Source: Cervus elaphus (taxonomy: Eukaryota; Chordata; Mammalia; Artiodactyla; Cervidae). From it: a stretch of 64,000 nucleotides of DNA. Position 1 is the first letter of the stretch, and each line of letters begins with the position of its first letter. Of the stretch, positions 41,001-53,018 are shown one piece after another. Both the position numbers and the translations under genes were made by a program. The notes below the pieces were generated by a model that was not told the DNA's origin, did no database searches, and saw only the letters and a program-made list of their open reading frames with translations. The stretch spans positions 33,333,001-33,397,000 of the forward strand of contig NC_057817.1 in NCBI RefSeq assembly GCF_910594005.1, written 5' to 3'.

Positions 41001-42640
41001 GTGAAAACTGGACGTTTGAATCTAATAATATAGAAACTCTGGAGATCAGATTCTTCTCCTTCCCTAGGGTTGATGGGTTTTGCTCTTGTTTTCCTTTATT
41101 TTTTTCTTTCTTTATTGTTTTGATTATTGCAGACTGTCTCTGTGCCAAGGAGTAAACTTAAGATCTTCTCAGGTTTCTACTGAGCCTATGCCTTTCCCTG
41201 GGCATGTACAGTAACTTTCTAATCTCCCCTATTTTTCGGTTACTTTTGAAAGTCTTAGTCTTTAATATCTGTCTCCCAGAAGGGAAGAAAAAAGAAAACT
41301 TACTGTGAAGAAAGGCATTGGCACTTAAATCCCATGGAAGGAACTTCAGGAAGAGGAGAAGGATCTTGCAACAAAGAGGAGAAGTGCAACAAAAGTGGCC
41401 ACACACCTCTTTGTACTTCTGTGCTCAGAAGCAGTAATCAGAGTACAGATCTCCGGTATTCCTGAGAGAGGATCCTTACTGCCCACTCTGATTCTTACAA
41501 GCTATATACAAGCTTCTGGAATGTGTGCATGGCTGGCTGCCTACCAAGGGTCTGGGGAGTGGGTCCTAGGCAGCTGCTGCTGTGCAGTGAGCTGAATTAA
41601 CTAAAATTAATTGGAATTTAACAGCCACACCCTCCTCTAAAAGTTTCAAGCCTTTGACAAATTCCTAAGTTCTGAAAAGGTTAATCAGACAGATTCTGCC
41701 AGCGCAATTTTTTTTCTAGGTGGGGTGACATTTCTGGTACTTCCTACTCTGTTATCTCCCCAGGACTTTTTATTGTTATTTCACTGATGATTCTGATAAG
41801 ATTGGATGTCTAGTGTCCAAGACACTAGCTCAGAAGCAGAAATTCAGAGAGAGGATGGCAAGCAACGACAGGCAGGCCCACTGCCTCACATGTTATCAGA
41901 ATGGTGCCCAGAGCAGTGTTGTCCCTGCCTCCATGTGCATCATGTTGGCCATCCCTGCCCCATTGGGGCTCATGCTCTGCTGCCCACAGACTACATACAG
42001 CCTGACCCGCCCACTCTAGGGCTTTTCTCACTCTCCACCGGGATGGAAAAGTCCACTTTTCCTGGCTAGTTGTTTCTGAGAAAGATTTGCCACAGCAGAG
42101 GTGTTGTACCCCAGGGGATATATTTTTCCTTTTCTTATTATCATGTTCTCCTTCTAAGTGCTCAGAAGAGCACCAACTCCTTTCAGCAGTCAGATCCTGC
42201 CTTTATCAGAATATGCCTCTATTCAAAGAGAATTTTTCCTCTAAGGCTCAGTTGCCTCTTCCTGAAGTTTAGTTTTTCTTCCTTCCTTCCTTCTTTCCTT
42301 TCTCCTTTTCTTTCTTTCTTCATTGGAGGTTCTATATTCTACCATTAAAACTTTTTACACCTGCTGACCCCATTCATGAACTGAACACTAATTCATTCCC
42401 ACTGAGTTTCTGGACCAGTGTAAGTAAGGAGACACACTTGGGCATCCATCCTGCACAAACCACTGGAGTTAAATTTCTAGAACTTTCTACCATAGTCAGA
42501 AAAGTTAGTCTGCCCAGACCATAAGTATATCTCTAGGGAGCATTGCTTCCTAATTCCACATGCCAGCCTATTGGAGGCTTTGCCCTGACTTAGCAAAAAT
42601 CCTCATACATCATCATTAGCGTTTTACCAAATTAGCGAGC
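41001..42640. other. Intergenic; no assigned gene
   Basis: Includes an 8-bp perfect hairpin at 41810-41828 (CTAGTGTC-CAA-GACACTAG) and overlapping open frames on both strands at 41806-42069 with no domain. A TTCC-rich pyrimidine tract lies at 42277-42322. Confidence 0.35.
42277..42322. repeat. Pyrimidine (TTCC)n tract
   Basis: Imperfect TTCC/TTTC repeat on the + strand, with purines on the other strand. Confidence 0.85.
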
Positions 42641-42657
42641 ACACACACACACACACA
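42641..42657. repeat. (AC)8 microsatellite
   Basis: Uninterrupted AC dinucleotides. Confidence 0.9.
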
Positions 42658-42689
42658 TGTCTGCATGTGCCCACACACAAGCTAACTTT

Positions 42690-43550
42690 AATATTCAATC
42701 CTGGCAATGGTGCAGTAAAACTACTGCTTTCAAATATTGATAATGACATTGTAAACTGGAACATGTTTGGAAATAAATATAGCAAATGTATCAAGAACAA
42801 AAAAATGTTCATTGACATAGTAATTCCATAAATTGTGTACGGTCGCAAGAAGAGATAATCTAAAATGTAAGAAAAGGCATGTCCTGCATTACTTATAACA
42901 CTGAAAAATTTTAAGAAAATAGTCAATAATAGAGACATTATAGTATATTTATCTATGGAATCTTATATTGATATTAAAATAATTAATTTAAAGTCTATAT
43001 AACAACATATGATACAATAACTACCATATACTGAATGCTTTTTATGTTCTAGACCATAAATTTGCAATGTTGTGGATATTACTTCATAGCTGTTTCACAA
43101 TAATTCTATGAAATGGGTATTAACCCCTTTGAAATTTCTTTTGAATATTCTTCTTTCATTTCCCCTGCCCTTTTTCAATGATCTCTTTCAGTGACTTCCC
43201 TTTTCCACTTAATAGAAGGAGAACTTCTTAAAGAATCTCCTACCTGACTGCAGAGCATGAGGTTTTTTAACCATTATCCTAAACTGACTCCTACCTAATA
43301 TGGTGTTAAACAGAAAAACAAAAGGAAATCAGATTACAACTTTATTATATCTGCTACAACTTAGGTTTTAAAGATGCTGCCTCTAGAAAAACACTTGGAA
43401 GATAATATACATAATTAACGACAGTTGTCCTAGGGTCATGGAATTTTAGAGGGATGATACTTTTTGTTCTTCAGAATTTCTGTAATGCAATTTGAATTTT
43501 ATATACTATAAGCATAAACACTTTAAAGTCCCCCAAATGGAAGTAATTTT
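42690..43550 (+). mobile_element. Probable old L1 relics (+)
   Basis: The 42690-43010 text (GGCAATGGTGCAGTAAAACT, GCATTACTTATAACACTGAA) resembles the sense 3' region of an old L1. 43380-43550 may be the same element. Assignment is weak. Confidence 0.35.
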
Positions 43551-45267
43551 GTTCTTGAGTGATGGATCATAATTTTCTTGCTCTACAGCATACTTTATGG
43601 TCACTGTAATGTTGTTTTCAGAATTTTAAAATATGCTAAACAATAAAAATTTTTGTCTGCTGCATTTATGAAAGTCACCATGATTAAGCATTAAAGTTGT
43701 AGAGCTTAAGGACCGAAATCATCTCATCAATATAGTGCTTTGTAGGTTTCAGTTTTATGTACATGGACTCACTTGATCTTTCTGACACCTGAAACATAGA
43801 ACTTCAGTGTTCTGAAAGCTGTCCAGAAAGCCCTGCTTCTAGAGCATCAGGGCAGCCACAGTCCCACTGGATGCAATGACGAGTCTCCATGCCCTGGAGA
43901 AGGACCATCAGGCGCTTGACAGATGCATCACCCAGTCCCATTCAAGCACAGCTGGAAACACAGCTGCAGGCTGCAGCCGGCAGAGCCCCTGGAATCATCA
44001 CTGAAAAATGCTGAAGAGGAAGGCTTTTCTGAAGGTTCTTCCTTCCTACCACCCCCTCTTTCTGTCACTCTTGGCTGACTTTTCCACTTAATAGGAAGAG
44101 CGGTTCTACTTCATGTCGCTAAACAATCAACAGCTGGTGATGACAAGCTCCTTGCTTCTTCCCCGAACTGAAGGCTCTCCCAAACAGCCCAATAACAGGG
44201 CAACTGCAGAGATCCTGGGAACTAATACCACCCCTGCTAGGCAAAAAATTCAGTAGAAACTACAGCTTTCCTTCAGATTTAAACACCTAACAGGAAAAAC
44301 AGAGACTCTAAATGTCACTTTTCTTTTTTTGAAGCATGGAATTTTTCTGATTATAAAATAACTACTCAGTGTAGAAAAATAAAAATGAATTTAAAGAATA
44401 AAATCACCTTAAATCCTATCACCTAGAAATAACCACTAATACGTTTTTAATAAATTCCTGGCCTTTGAAAATATGTGATAAATAAAAACATATATTTATA
44501 CACATTTTGCTTTCACCATTTGAAAGAATCATACTGCACATACTATATAGTTTCCTTCTTTATTTTCAGTTAATATTACTTGCATCTTATTAACAACACA
44601 GCAAAATATCTTTTTAATGCTTTGTACATAGTATTATAACTTTAGAAACCATTCCTTGCAGTTTTGTTGTAATATCAGCACCATCTGACTCTCTTCCTGT
44701 ATTCTTTCACTCCACTAGAATCCTCATGGGCATTTAACATTCTCTGGCTCAGTGAGAATTAAGCACAGGAAGAGGAAAAGCAGACCATCTGTGCAGGAAG
44801 GTAAAACCAGTGTAAATTAAATGGGGTGTGAAAAAAAGCCACTTATGCTCTTTAAATATGTGCTACTTGAGAAATGCTCACCTATGTACAGAACTAATCA
44901 CTAAACACACAGGCTCCAGGTGAATGGCTGGTTCTGAGTGTCCTTTGTTCAACAAAGCAAAAGCAATCTTATTTTTAAAAAATAATTCTTTATGGCTTTA
45001 AAATGATCCCAGAGATTTCGATCAAACCTTAAACATTCCAAGCATGACAAGCCAAAACCCGAACAAGCCTCCATCCCTGGCAAGAGCTCCATTTTCCTCC
45101 CAGCTTTGCTCATCAGCTCAGGGTTATTTTGGCTTTTGGCTATTCATCCAGGGCTGTCTGCTCACTCACTGCCATCTCTTCCTCCCTGGTAGGCTTTTGC
45201 TCATCCTTTTCTTTTCTAGATCCCCCTCCAAACCTCTCTTCTTTGTCTTCACTGGAACACATGTAGT
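43551..45267. other. Intergenic, no gene recognised
   Basis: Mixed composition, including a more GC-rich patch at 43800-44020; no open frame with a recognisable domain. Confidence 0.35.
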
Positions 45268-45510
45268 AGAATAGCCTGGTGGTGAAGAATGCTGGATTTG
45301 AAGTCACACCATACATCTGAATTCTGTCTGTGGCAATTTATGCAAGTCACTCGCGTCCCCTGTCCTTCAGTTTTCAACTGACAAATGGGGCTAACAGTAC
45401 CTGTCTCAGAGGACTGCGGTCAGGAGTAATCCGCTGCTTTCTGTAAGGCACTTTTAGAAAAGCGCCCCATTCACAGTGAGCATTTATTCACTGTTGCTAT
45501 TGTTATTACA
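45268..45510 (+). mobile_element. MIR SINE relic (+)
   Basis: Ancient tRNA-derived MIR: TAGCCTGGTGGTGAAGAATG, GGATTTGAAGTCACACC, CAAATGGGGCTAACAGTACC, ending in the TTATTCACTGTTGCTATTG region. Confidence 0.65.
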
Positions 45511-45599
45511 CTAGAAGAGCTTCCTACATGGGTTCTCTGCTTTCAGCCTCTGAAGGGTGGTAAGAGAATAACTCCAGCTACCTCTGTGCCCACTCAGCG

Positions 45600-45725
45600 T
45601 GTTTCCATGTGCCAACCCTGGCCTACACACTTTTCATGGTTTGCTTTTATTCTTTATTACAATCTCCACACTGGAAATGACCTCCCATTTGACAAATGTG
45701 AAAACTGAGGCTCAGGAAAGTTCCC
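45600..45725 (-). mobile_element. MIR SINE relic (-)
   Basis: Reversed MIR core: CACTGGAAATGACCTCCC, then GAAAACTGAGGCTCAGGAAA. Confidence 0.5.
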
Positions 45726-46120
45726 CAGTCCACCTTTTACAACTTCTTTAAGACATTATAGCATCCTTTTTATACACAGTATTTCTTTGCTAAATATCTA
45801 CAAGATAGTCTCTTAATAGCCCCTACATTACTTCTGCTTTTCAACCAGGGAAATTGGGTTAGTGGCTGAAAACTCATTCTCACTACCACCCAATATGGCC
45901 ATTGCAAGTCCATCACCTGCCCTTTCAGCTTCAGTCCTGAGGTTACTTTAGATTTTGCTCATGTCTCTTCCTTTCCCCATCACCAAATTTATCCTAAAAC
46001 AAAGATTTAAATCTCCTTCTTTTCCTAGAAGTACAGTGAAGTACCCTATCTCTCTAGTTCTTAGAGTATTTATGTCACCCATGTCTTGAATTTCCCTGAA
46101 TTGAACTATTCTGTTATGCT
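45726..46120. other. Intergenic, no call
   Basis: AT-rich, no recognised element. Confidence 0.3.
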
Positions 46121-46323
46121 ATGTTAGTTACTCAGTCATGTCTGACTCTTTGCAACCCTATGGACTGTAGCCTACCGGGCTCCTCTGTCCACAGAATTCT
46201 CCAGGCAAGAATACTGGAGTGGGTTGCCACTTCCTTCTCCAGGGGATCTTCTTGATCCAGGGATTGAACCTGGATCTTCTGCATTGCAGGCAGATTCTTG
46301 ACCATCTGAGCCACCAGGGAAGC
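46121..46323 (-). mobile_element. Bov-tA SINE (-)
   Basis: Reversed body and tRNA head (GAGCCACCAGGGAAGC end). Flanking TTGAACTAT (46101-46109) and TTTAACTAT (46327-46335) differ by one base and may be the target duplication. Confidence 0.93.
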
Positions 46324-46479
46324 AAATTTAACTATATCCACCTTTGAGAGGAAAATCAATGCATGCAGTCAAGGATAAATGACTAGTATGTGTTGCTGCA
46401 ATTTTGGAACACAATTTTAAGATTTTTCCAGCCCCTGTCAAGGAGGCATGGAGTATTTGCAGGTGGCTGTGAAGGTTAA

Positions 46480-46620
46480 TAGAGTGCCTATCAGACTTCA
46501 GTGGGCATAGGAATCACTTGAGTATCTGGTTAAAATGTAAGTTCTGAGACTCTGCATTTCTAACAGGCTCCCATGTGATGGTATTGGTTCTCCGGGTGGT
46601 ATTGGTTCTTGAGTAGTAAA
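46480..46620 (+). mobile_element. Possible MER5A/MER20-like DNA transposon relic
   Basis: TAGGAATCACTTGAGTATCT and GACTCTGCATTTCTAACAGG resemble the non-autonomous hAT-Charlie families. Low confidence. Confidence 0.4.
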
Positions 46621-48328
46621 GGTTGAATAGATATTCTTAAGGAAAACGTTGAACAATTAATTGTGGACCGTAGCAAAATATTAACTTATAAAGAGATAAG
46701 GAAGCAAGTATAATCTACAAAAGACAAATACTGATCTAGAAAAATAAAGATCCAAAGTTTTAAGGGATTTCAAGTATAAACTGAATTGGATGCACTTTTC
46801 CTCTTTTGTATTAACTTTAGACTCATTCTGTCTTCCCCTCTTGTACCCGTATACCATGTAAGATTTATTATTCGTACCCTCTCCTAGTATGTTCTGGTCA
46901 CCCCTGTATTCCATGTCCATCAGTACTTTAGAATCATGGTTAGAGTTCTTTAGAAGTCAGCAGATTTTACAAGTATCTGTATGAAGCATTTAAGAAGTTG
47001 TAATGGGTCAAAGGGAAAGAAAGATAGCAAGATTGGGGGGTCAGAATGAGAGAAATTGGAATAGCCTAGGAGTCCAGAGTAACAACTTCTCCAAACAAAG
47101 TCTGGGACATAGGTTTGACAGCAGATAGCAAAAGTGGGCACAGATCACATACTTGAAATTTCAAAACGCAGATTATATTGTCAACATCAGTATAGGGAAT
47201 GATTGAGTGCTTATGCTGAGAAAGAGAAGGCAAGGCAGACTGGGGTGTCACTGGCCCGGGGGGAGGGTAGTGGCTACCTATAGCTCTTCTTGAATATCTG
47301 GAGTGCTTGTCATGTGACACAGGAGAGGAGAGGAAGGGGGTAGTGAAGGACAGAGAGAGGATAAACTGAAAATGAAATGAACAGTCCCAGGAGGCTAGAA
47401 GCCCCTTATCACGGATGTTATGGAGGAAATTCCAGCATCCCAGCTTGAAATGCTAGGTTTCTATTATGCTTTCATGATCCACTGGGGCACTCATTTAGCC
47501 ACTGGTATATTCAAGGCACATCTAGCCTGTTCAGAAACCTTGTCAAGGCCCTCACCTAAACCTAGGTTTCCTTCTTCTTTTTAATATGCCCCCTGTCTTC
47601 CTTCTTTTCCCCAACTGAGAATGTGAAAGTGTCTCAGGGGGGAATAGTCAAAGAACCTGACTAGGTAAGTGGTAGTAACCTTTTCTAAACCAAAACTAGG
47701 ACCCTTGCTTTGCCCCCTCATCTGGGAAGGGAGCACTAGAGCTGATGTTGGTTGTGTCCTGGCAAACCCTGCCCTGTAACCCAGCACCCCCAGAGGAGCA
47801 GCCCCGAGAACAAAACCACATGAACCTCTGCTCCACCTGCTGTGGGCTTTTCCCAAGCCAGACAGATATTCAGGACGAAGGGGAAGGGCTGGAGGGGCAG
47901 AAGCAGTGAAGGAGGCATTGCCTTTTCCTTGCGTAAAAAATGAAAAGGCCCCCGGGGAGTTTTCCTACCTGAAGTTATCAGCAAACACTTTAACTAGAGT
48001 TCATATTTTGTGAAGGCTCATTGCTGAAATTGGCTGAAACCAGGCACTGGGCACAAGAAGAGGCCTCAGGGGAGCACTGGTGGGTGGGATGACGGAAGGA
48101 AGGAAAGCGGGCTGATAAGGGAGGTGAGCAGGGCACTAGGGTGAACCTCCGACCTGGGCTCACTGTGCCGCAGGCTGCACATTTCTGCCATCTTATCTTG
48201 CCCTTAGATTCTAGGACAAAAGTCAGGTCCCTTTCCCAGGGAAATTCAGCACAGGAATTAAATGTGCTGCTCGCTTCCCCAGAGAAGGGACTGTAGTGAC
48301 ACGGACTATTTGGAGCTGGTGTGTGTGT
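46621..48328. other. Intergenic, no gene recognised
   Basis: Becomes GC-richer from 47.5 to 48.3 kb. Overlapping minus-strand open frames at 47581-48490 show no domain, and no splice or start evidence singles one out. Confidence 0.35.
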
Positions 48329-48372
48329 GTGTGCGTACATTCCAGTGTATGTGTGCGTACATTCCAGTGTAT
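48329..48372. repeat. Perfect tandem duplication of a 22-bp unit
   Basis: Two exact copies of a unit starting GTGTGCGTACATTCC, at 48329-48350 and 48351-48372, next to a (GT)n run at about 48319-48333. Confidence 0.92.
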
Positions 48373-48421
48373 CTGTTTGTCTCAAGGCTTGTGTGCCCTC
48401 AACTATTGTGCCCACAGTGGT

Positions 48422-48575
48422 GAAGTTCCCCAAGATGGGGTCTCTGGGAGGAGGTGGGGGGTTTGGGTTGGGAAAAAAGGATGAGTTCAATTTTGGACAT
48501 GTTATGCCTGAATCAAGAGCTTGGAGTATTTTATTTTAGAAGCACGTATATATATGTGTATGTAGTTAACTATAA
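48422..48575 (+). repeat. Unidentified interspersed repeat, copy 1
   Basis: Diverged homologue of 57217-57375. Shared blocks include AAAAAAGGATGAG, AATTTTGGACATG and GGAGTATTTTATTTTAGAAG, in the same order and spacing. I do not recognise the family. Confidence 0.7.
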
Positions 48576-48619
48576 ACACATAGGTCTTCAAGATGGTCTT
48601 GTTCTAGAGGCTTTACTTA

Positions 48620-48800
48620 CATGAACTCACAATCTTCACAACAATGAAGTAGGATCTGTTATAATCCCCACTTCGCAGGCAAGAGAACTGAGGCACAGTG
48701 CGGGTAAGTAACTCTCTCAAGGTCACACGTGGAGTCAGCACAAGGCAGAGCTTGGGCTTGAATTCAGGCTGTTCAGTTTCAGAGACCATTTTTTAAACCA
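48620..48800 (-). mobile_element. MIR SINE relic (-)
   Basis: Reversed MIR with TATAATCCCCACTTCGCAGG, GAACTGAGGCACAGTGCGGG and CTCTCAAGGTCACACGTGGA. Confidence 0.75.
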
Positions 48801-48904
48801 CCAGGCTCAACTGTCTCCCGTGTTAAATATAAAACAGAGTTAAATAAGTGTTCAAGCAAAGCATAGTAACTCTTAATCAGAGCTAATAAGTAGAAAGCTC
48901 TAAG

Positions 48905-49110
48905 TGTCAGACTCTAAGCCTGTATCTCAGGTAACCCACACAAGTCTATGAGATGGGTACTATGAATATTCTTTGTTTGAGAAGTACAGAGACACTCAAG
49001 GTAACGGAAGTTAAGTCACTTGCCCACACATGCATCTTGCATGTGGACCAGACGGAAACTTGGGAATATTTAGTAGCAAAGCCTTTGCTTGTAACCAGGA
49101 CTCCATGCCA
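48905..49110 (-). mobile_element. MIR SINE relic (-)
   Basis: More diverged reversed MIR: TCTATGAGATGGGTACTATG, GTTAAGTCACTTGCCCACAC. Confidence 0.55.
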
Positions 49111-49218
49111 AGAGAAAGAATGAGCAGTATCTAACTTACTCTTTTAGGTTCCTCAATGAAGCCAACAAACAATGAGGAATGTCCTCCTCATCTCTCATTT
49201 CCCCTCTTTACATCACAT

Positions 49219-49363
49219 TCTTTTAAAAAAAAAAAAATTATTTATTTGGCTGCACTGGGTGTCAGTTGTGGCACACAGGATCTAGTTCCCTGACTAGGAA
49301 TCAATCCCAGGCCCCTGTCTTGGGAGTGCAGAACCTTAGCGGCTGGACCACCAGGGAAGTCCC
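49219..49363 (-). mobile_element. Short CHR-type tRNA SINE (-) with 10-bp target duplication
   Basis: A-rich and TTATTTATTTGGCTGCACTG at left, reversed tRNA head ending CCACCAGGGAAGTCCC at right. Direct repeat TACATCACAT lies at 49209-49218 and 49364-49373. Confidence 0.88.
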
Positions 49364-49455
49364 TACATCACATCTTTTACTTTGCCTCCATTAGAAAGAT
49401 GAGTCCCCGTCCATGCCAGCAGCTTCTTTGATCCCCAAAAATCTGTGTCAAGGTC

Positions 49456-49672
49456 TGTGCATGCTCGGTCTCAGTTGCGTCCGACTCTGAGACCCCATGG
49501 AAGCCCTGAAAGGCTTCTCTGTTCGTGGAATTTGCCAGGCAAGAAAGAATACTAGAGTTGGTTGTCATTTCCTATTCTGGGGGATCTTCCTGATCCAGGG
49601 ATTCAACCTGCATCTCCTGTCTTCTGCATTGGCAGACCGGTTCTTTACCACTCTACCACCTGGGAAACCTGT
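49456..49672 (-). mobile_element. Bov-tA SINE (-)
   Basis: Diverged reversed copy: GTTGCGTCCGACTCTGAGAC to CTACCACCTGGGAAACC. Confidence 0.9.
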
Positions 49673-50040
49673 CAGGGCATACCTTATGTTTTTAATGTCT
49701 TTCGAATGCTAGCTTGTCAGGCAGCTTGGTAACTCAGGCAAGCTATTCAAGAAGTTAATTGGATAATCATTTCTGTTACTTTGCAGCTGGTAGGGAACAA
49801 AATAGCAAAACCAACATGCTAGTAATTAATAGGACTGATAAACTCAGTACATCTTATGACTAAAATTGTATATTACTCTTTTTAATCCCAACAAATATTA
49901 AAGGGCCTGATAATCACTCAATAAATATTCACTAAACCACATGGATGATAAAGCTGAATGATGCTAGAATGGCAGGATGGCTTCTAATTGTTTTCTTCTA
50001 TTCTATCCCTCATATTTACAGAATATAACAGAAAGAAACA
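49673..50040. other. Intergenic, no call
   Basis: AT-rich, nothing recognised. Confidence 0.3.
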
Positions 50041-50370
50041 CAGGCGCAGAAGGCCGACAGATAGGAGTTTTAATTCCAGCTCAGCTACTGTCTACGAAAC
50101 CTTGACTAAGTTACAGTACCCCTCTGCCCTTCACATATCCCTCTGAAAATTGGGCACAATAGTGTCTACCTTTGGAGTAGGAAATCGCAACCCACTCCGG
50201 TATTTCTTGCCTGGAAAATTACACAGAGCAGCCTGGCAGGCTACAGTCCATGGGGTCTCAAAGACTCTAACAGAACTGAGTGGCTGAGCAGTACCGGTGT
50301 CTATCTTAAGGGTTGTTGTGAAGGCGAAACAGGCAACACACAAGCGGGTGACCTAAAAGTGGGCACTAGT
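50041..50370 (+). mobile_element. MIR SINE relic (+), split by a Bov-tA
   Basis: The left part holds TAATTCCAGCTCAGCTACTG and AAAATTGGGCACAATAGTG. The right part resumes with TTAAGGGTTGTTGTGAAGGC after the inserted SINE. Confidence 0.65.
50173..50296 (+). mobile_element. Bov-tA fragment (+) inserted in a MIR
   Basis: Only the BovB-derived body is present (GAGTAGGAAATCGCAACCCA to GAACTGAGTGGCTGAG). Flanks GTGTCTACCTT (50162-50172) and GTGTCTATCTT (50297-50307) are an 11-bp target duplication with one mismatch. Confidence 0.9.
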
Positions 50371-52089
50371 GGGGCTTTGGTCATTTTCCTTCTGTTTCCT
50401 CCTCTGCAATCGTCCTCAGCTGCCACCTCTGTAATGCCCCCGTTCCCCCCTCCATCTCTACCTGTCCACCATCCCCCAACCCCACTTCAGAAAGGTCATA
50501 AAACTGAGCACTCTGTCTTAATGTGGACAGATAATTAGTAACATTCCCTGATCAAGAAAGTATGTGTACGTTGATCTGCTCCTATTTCTTCCTGGCTTCT
50601 TTATATTTTGTTACTTCACTAAAGAAGGGAATGAGAAGCAAAGGGAATGGAAATTCTTCTGTTCTGGTTTTGCATACCTAAGAGTCAGACAAGACACAAC
50701 AGTGAGGACTTTAGGACCCTTTCTAATCAAGTTCTTATCTGTTTAGGCTGTGTGTTTTTAAAAATACTTCTCTCAAGATTTGTTTTCTACTTTTACAAAT
50801 CTTACTGAGTAGACACTGATAATTGACTCGCAATGTGGAAATGATGAGGACTACTTTAAGTTTATGCCATAGAGCACTCCCGTCCCCCTTCAAGACTGCA
50901 GCTGGCAGAAACCCTCACTTATCTGCCCCCTTGTGGAAGAATATGGAGAAAGAAAGCTGATTTGTCTGAAGTCGACACTCCTTTCCCAGGGCAGTCTGCA
51001 TCCCATGACTGGTCCATATGGTGGTGACAACCCTAAAGGACCACCCCAGCCTTGAGCTCCCTGTGGGGCTGGCTGAGGATTTCGCTCTAACTGTGTTGTA
51101 GCCCAACTACTCCCTCCTCCCGAATCTTGCTTGTTTTCCTTCCCTTCCTCAAGTGTGGACCCCAAGAGCATCTCTGATAAACCTTACACTCACTCATCTC
51201 AGTCTCACACTATTTCCCAGGGAAACCGACCTGTGACAGAAGTCTGATTGGTTGATTTTCAAACATTCTTGGTGACTTAGACCAAGAATCTATTTTACTC
51301 CATGTTTACCTACAAAATAAGAATGTCAATCAATATATTGTGAATAGCTAAAAATTGACTACATGAAAAGTTCCTATATATGCCTACCTGGTAGAGAAAT
51401 GTAATTTACCTAAAAATGGTGTCTTAGCTGTGCATGGTGTTTTAATTAGGACAGTTCGTATTTTTATTTTAAAAAGTAATAATTGATTGGCAAAGTTCCA
51501 TTTCTATAAATTAATTTAGGAAAAGTTGCTATAGTCGGGTTGTTCAGGAGTGTGGTATACTTCTCAATGTATTCAGATCTTTATGTATATATTAGCAACA
51601 TTTTACACTTTGAAAAATATAGAAAGACAACATACATATTTCATGTTAAGAGAATCCTTGGGTAGTCTACGTTTTCATCCTAAATGCTTCAGGTGTGTGT
51701 TTAAGGTGAATTATAGGTGTGGCAAAAGTTGAATTGTTTTGTTTTATTGACTTAATAATCTTAAGTTCATCTGGTGTAATAAACTGTAATAAATAACATT
51801 GAATAAAAGAGGCACCACAATTGAGGAGAGAAAGAATTTTCACAGCTGGCATGGAGTAATAGTTTAGTGATTTGGAACAAATCAGTTTAGATTCTTAAGT
51901 CTCCCTAGATGGATTAAAGAAGTAAACAGGTGGAAAAATATCTAAGTCTTAAGAGCTAAAGCCATGCGCTGGTGAATATTATCTCTGTATAAGCAATGAA
52001 TTTGCAAGTTTAAGAAAAAAAACTCAACAATTCATTGACAAAAATTTCTACTTCTGAACATAAAAAAATAAAAGGCAGTCAAAAACAGA
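50371..52089. other. Intergenic; possible LTR-like relic at about 50870-51240
   Basis: Around 51100-51240 the text (CCCAAGAGCATCTCTGATAA, TCTCACACTATTTCCCAGGG, AACCGACCTGTGACA) resembles the end of an old LTR-type repeat. No gene is seen. Confidence 0.3.
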
Positions 52090-52730
52090 AAAAAGTGTAG
52101 CTATAATTTATGACTTTTAAAATATAAAAAGCATACACAAATGGATTTCAAAACACTAAAATACTGGGAGAAAATACACATAATATACAATTCAGAGAGG
52201 AAATAAAAGGTCTAATAAGTGCATTTAAAAAGTTCAATAGAACTGGCAACAAAAGAAATGCAAATTAAACCCAAAAACTTTTCACTTACTAAATTAATAA
52301 AAATGAGTAAAGTTATAATACCCAAGAATGCTGAAGCAATACCATAACTACCTTCACATACTATTAATGTTTCAATGCATACTTTCTTTCAAGAAAGTGA
52401 TTTTAAGCTTGTAGCAAGTATTTTAAAGCATTGCTACGTTTTAACTCTAGAATTCTTCTAGAAATTTATCTATGGGAATAATCAGAGATGGGGAAAAGTA
52501 CCATATACTTCTATAAAAAAGTAAAAATCTGAAACCAATGAGAATAATTGCAAAACCATATGATGAAATAATTTGTAATCTTAAAATTTCATGATTTTGA
52601 AGAATTTTTAATGAGAGTAAAATGATCAAAATTTAATGTCACAAAAATACAAAACTGCACATGATTCTGATTGTACTAATGGTATGCACATACGCAAAAT
52701 GAACTAAATGTCAATAGTGGTTATCTAGAG
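52090..52730 (+). mobile_element. Old L1-like relic (+), split by a Bov-A2
   Basis: AGAAATGCAAATTAAACCCA and related text resembles sense L1 ORF2-downstream sequence. Similar AT-rich text resumes after the SINE at 53012-53100. Confidence 0.45.
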
Positions 52731-52737
52731 TCTATCA

Positions 52738-53011
52738 CGGAGAAGGCAATGGTACCCCACTCCAGTACTCTTGCCTGGAAAAGCCCATGGACAGAGGAGC
52801 CTGGTAGGCTGCAGTCCATGGAATCGCTAAGAGTCGGACACGACTGAGCGGCTTCATTTTCGCTTTTCACTTTCATGCATTGGAGAAGGAAATGGCAACC
52901 CACTCCAGTGTTCTTGCTTGGAGAATCCCAGGGACAGGGGAGCCTGGTGGGCTGCCGTCTATGGGGTCGCACAGAGTCGGATACGACTGAAGTGACTTAG
53001 CAGCAGCAGAA
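52738..53011 (+). mobile_element. Bov-A2 dimeric SINE (+) with target duplication
   Basis: Starts CGGAGAAGGCAATGGTACCC, two monomers with the linker GCTTTTCACTTTCATGCATT, ends with GTGACTTAGCAGCAGCAG. TCTATCA lies at 52731-52737 and 53012-53018. Confidence 0.95.
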
Positions 53012-53018
53012 TCTATCA

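Noticed and set aside
41806..42069. Possible processed pseudogene (overlapping frames, higher GC)
   Set aside because: I could not match the translated frames to any known protein, and no poly(A) tail or target-site duplication is evident.
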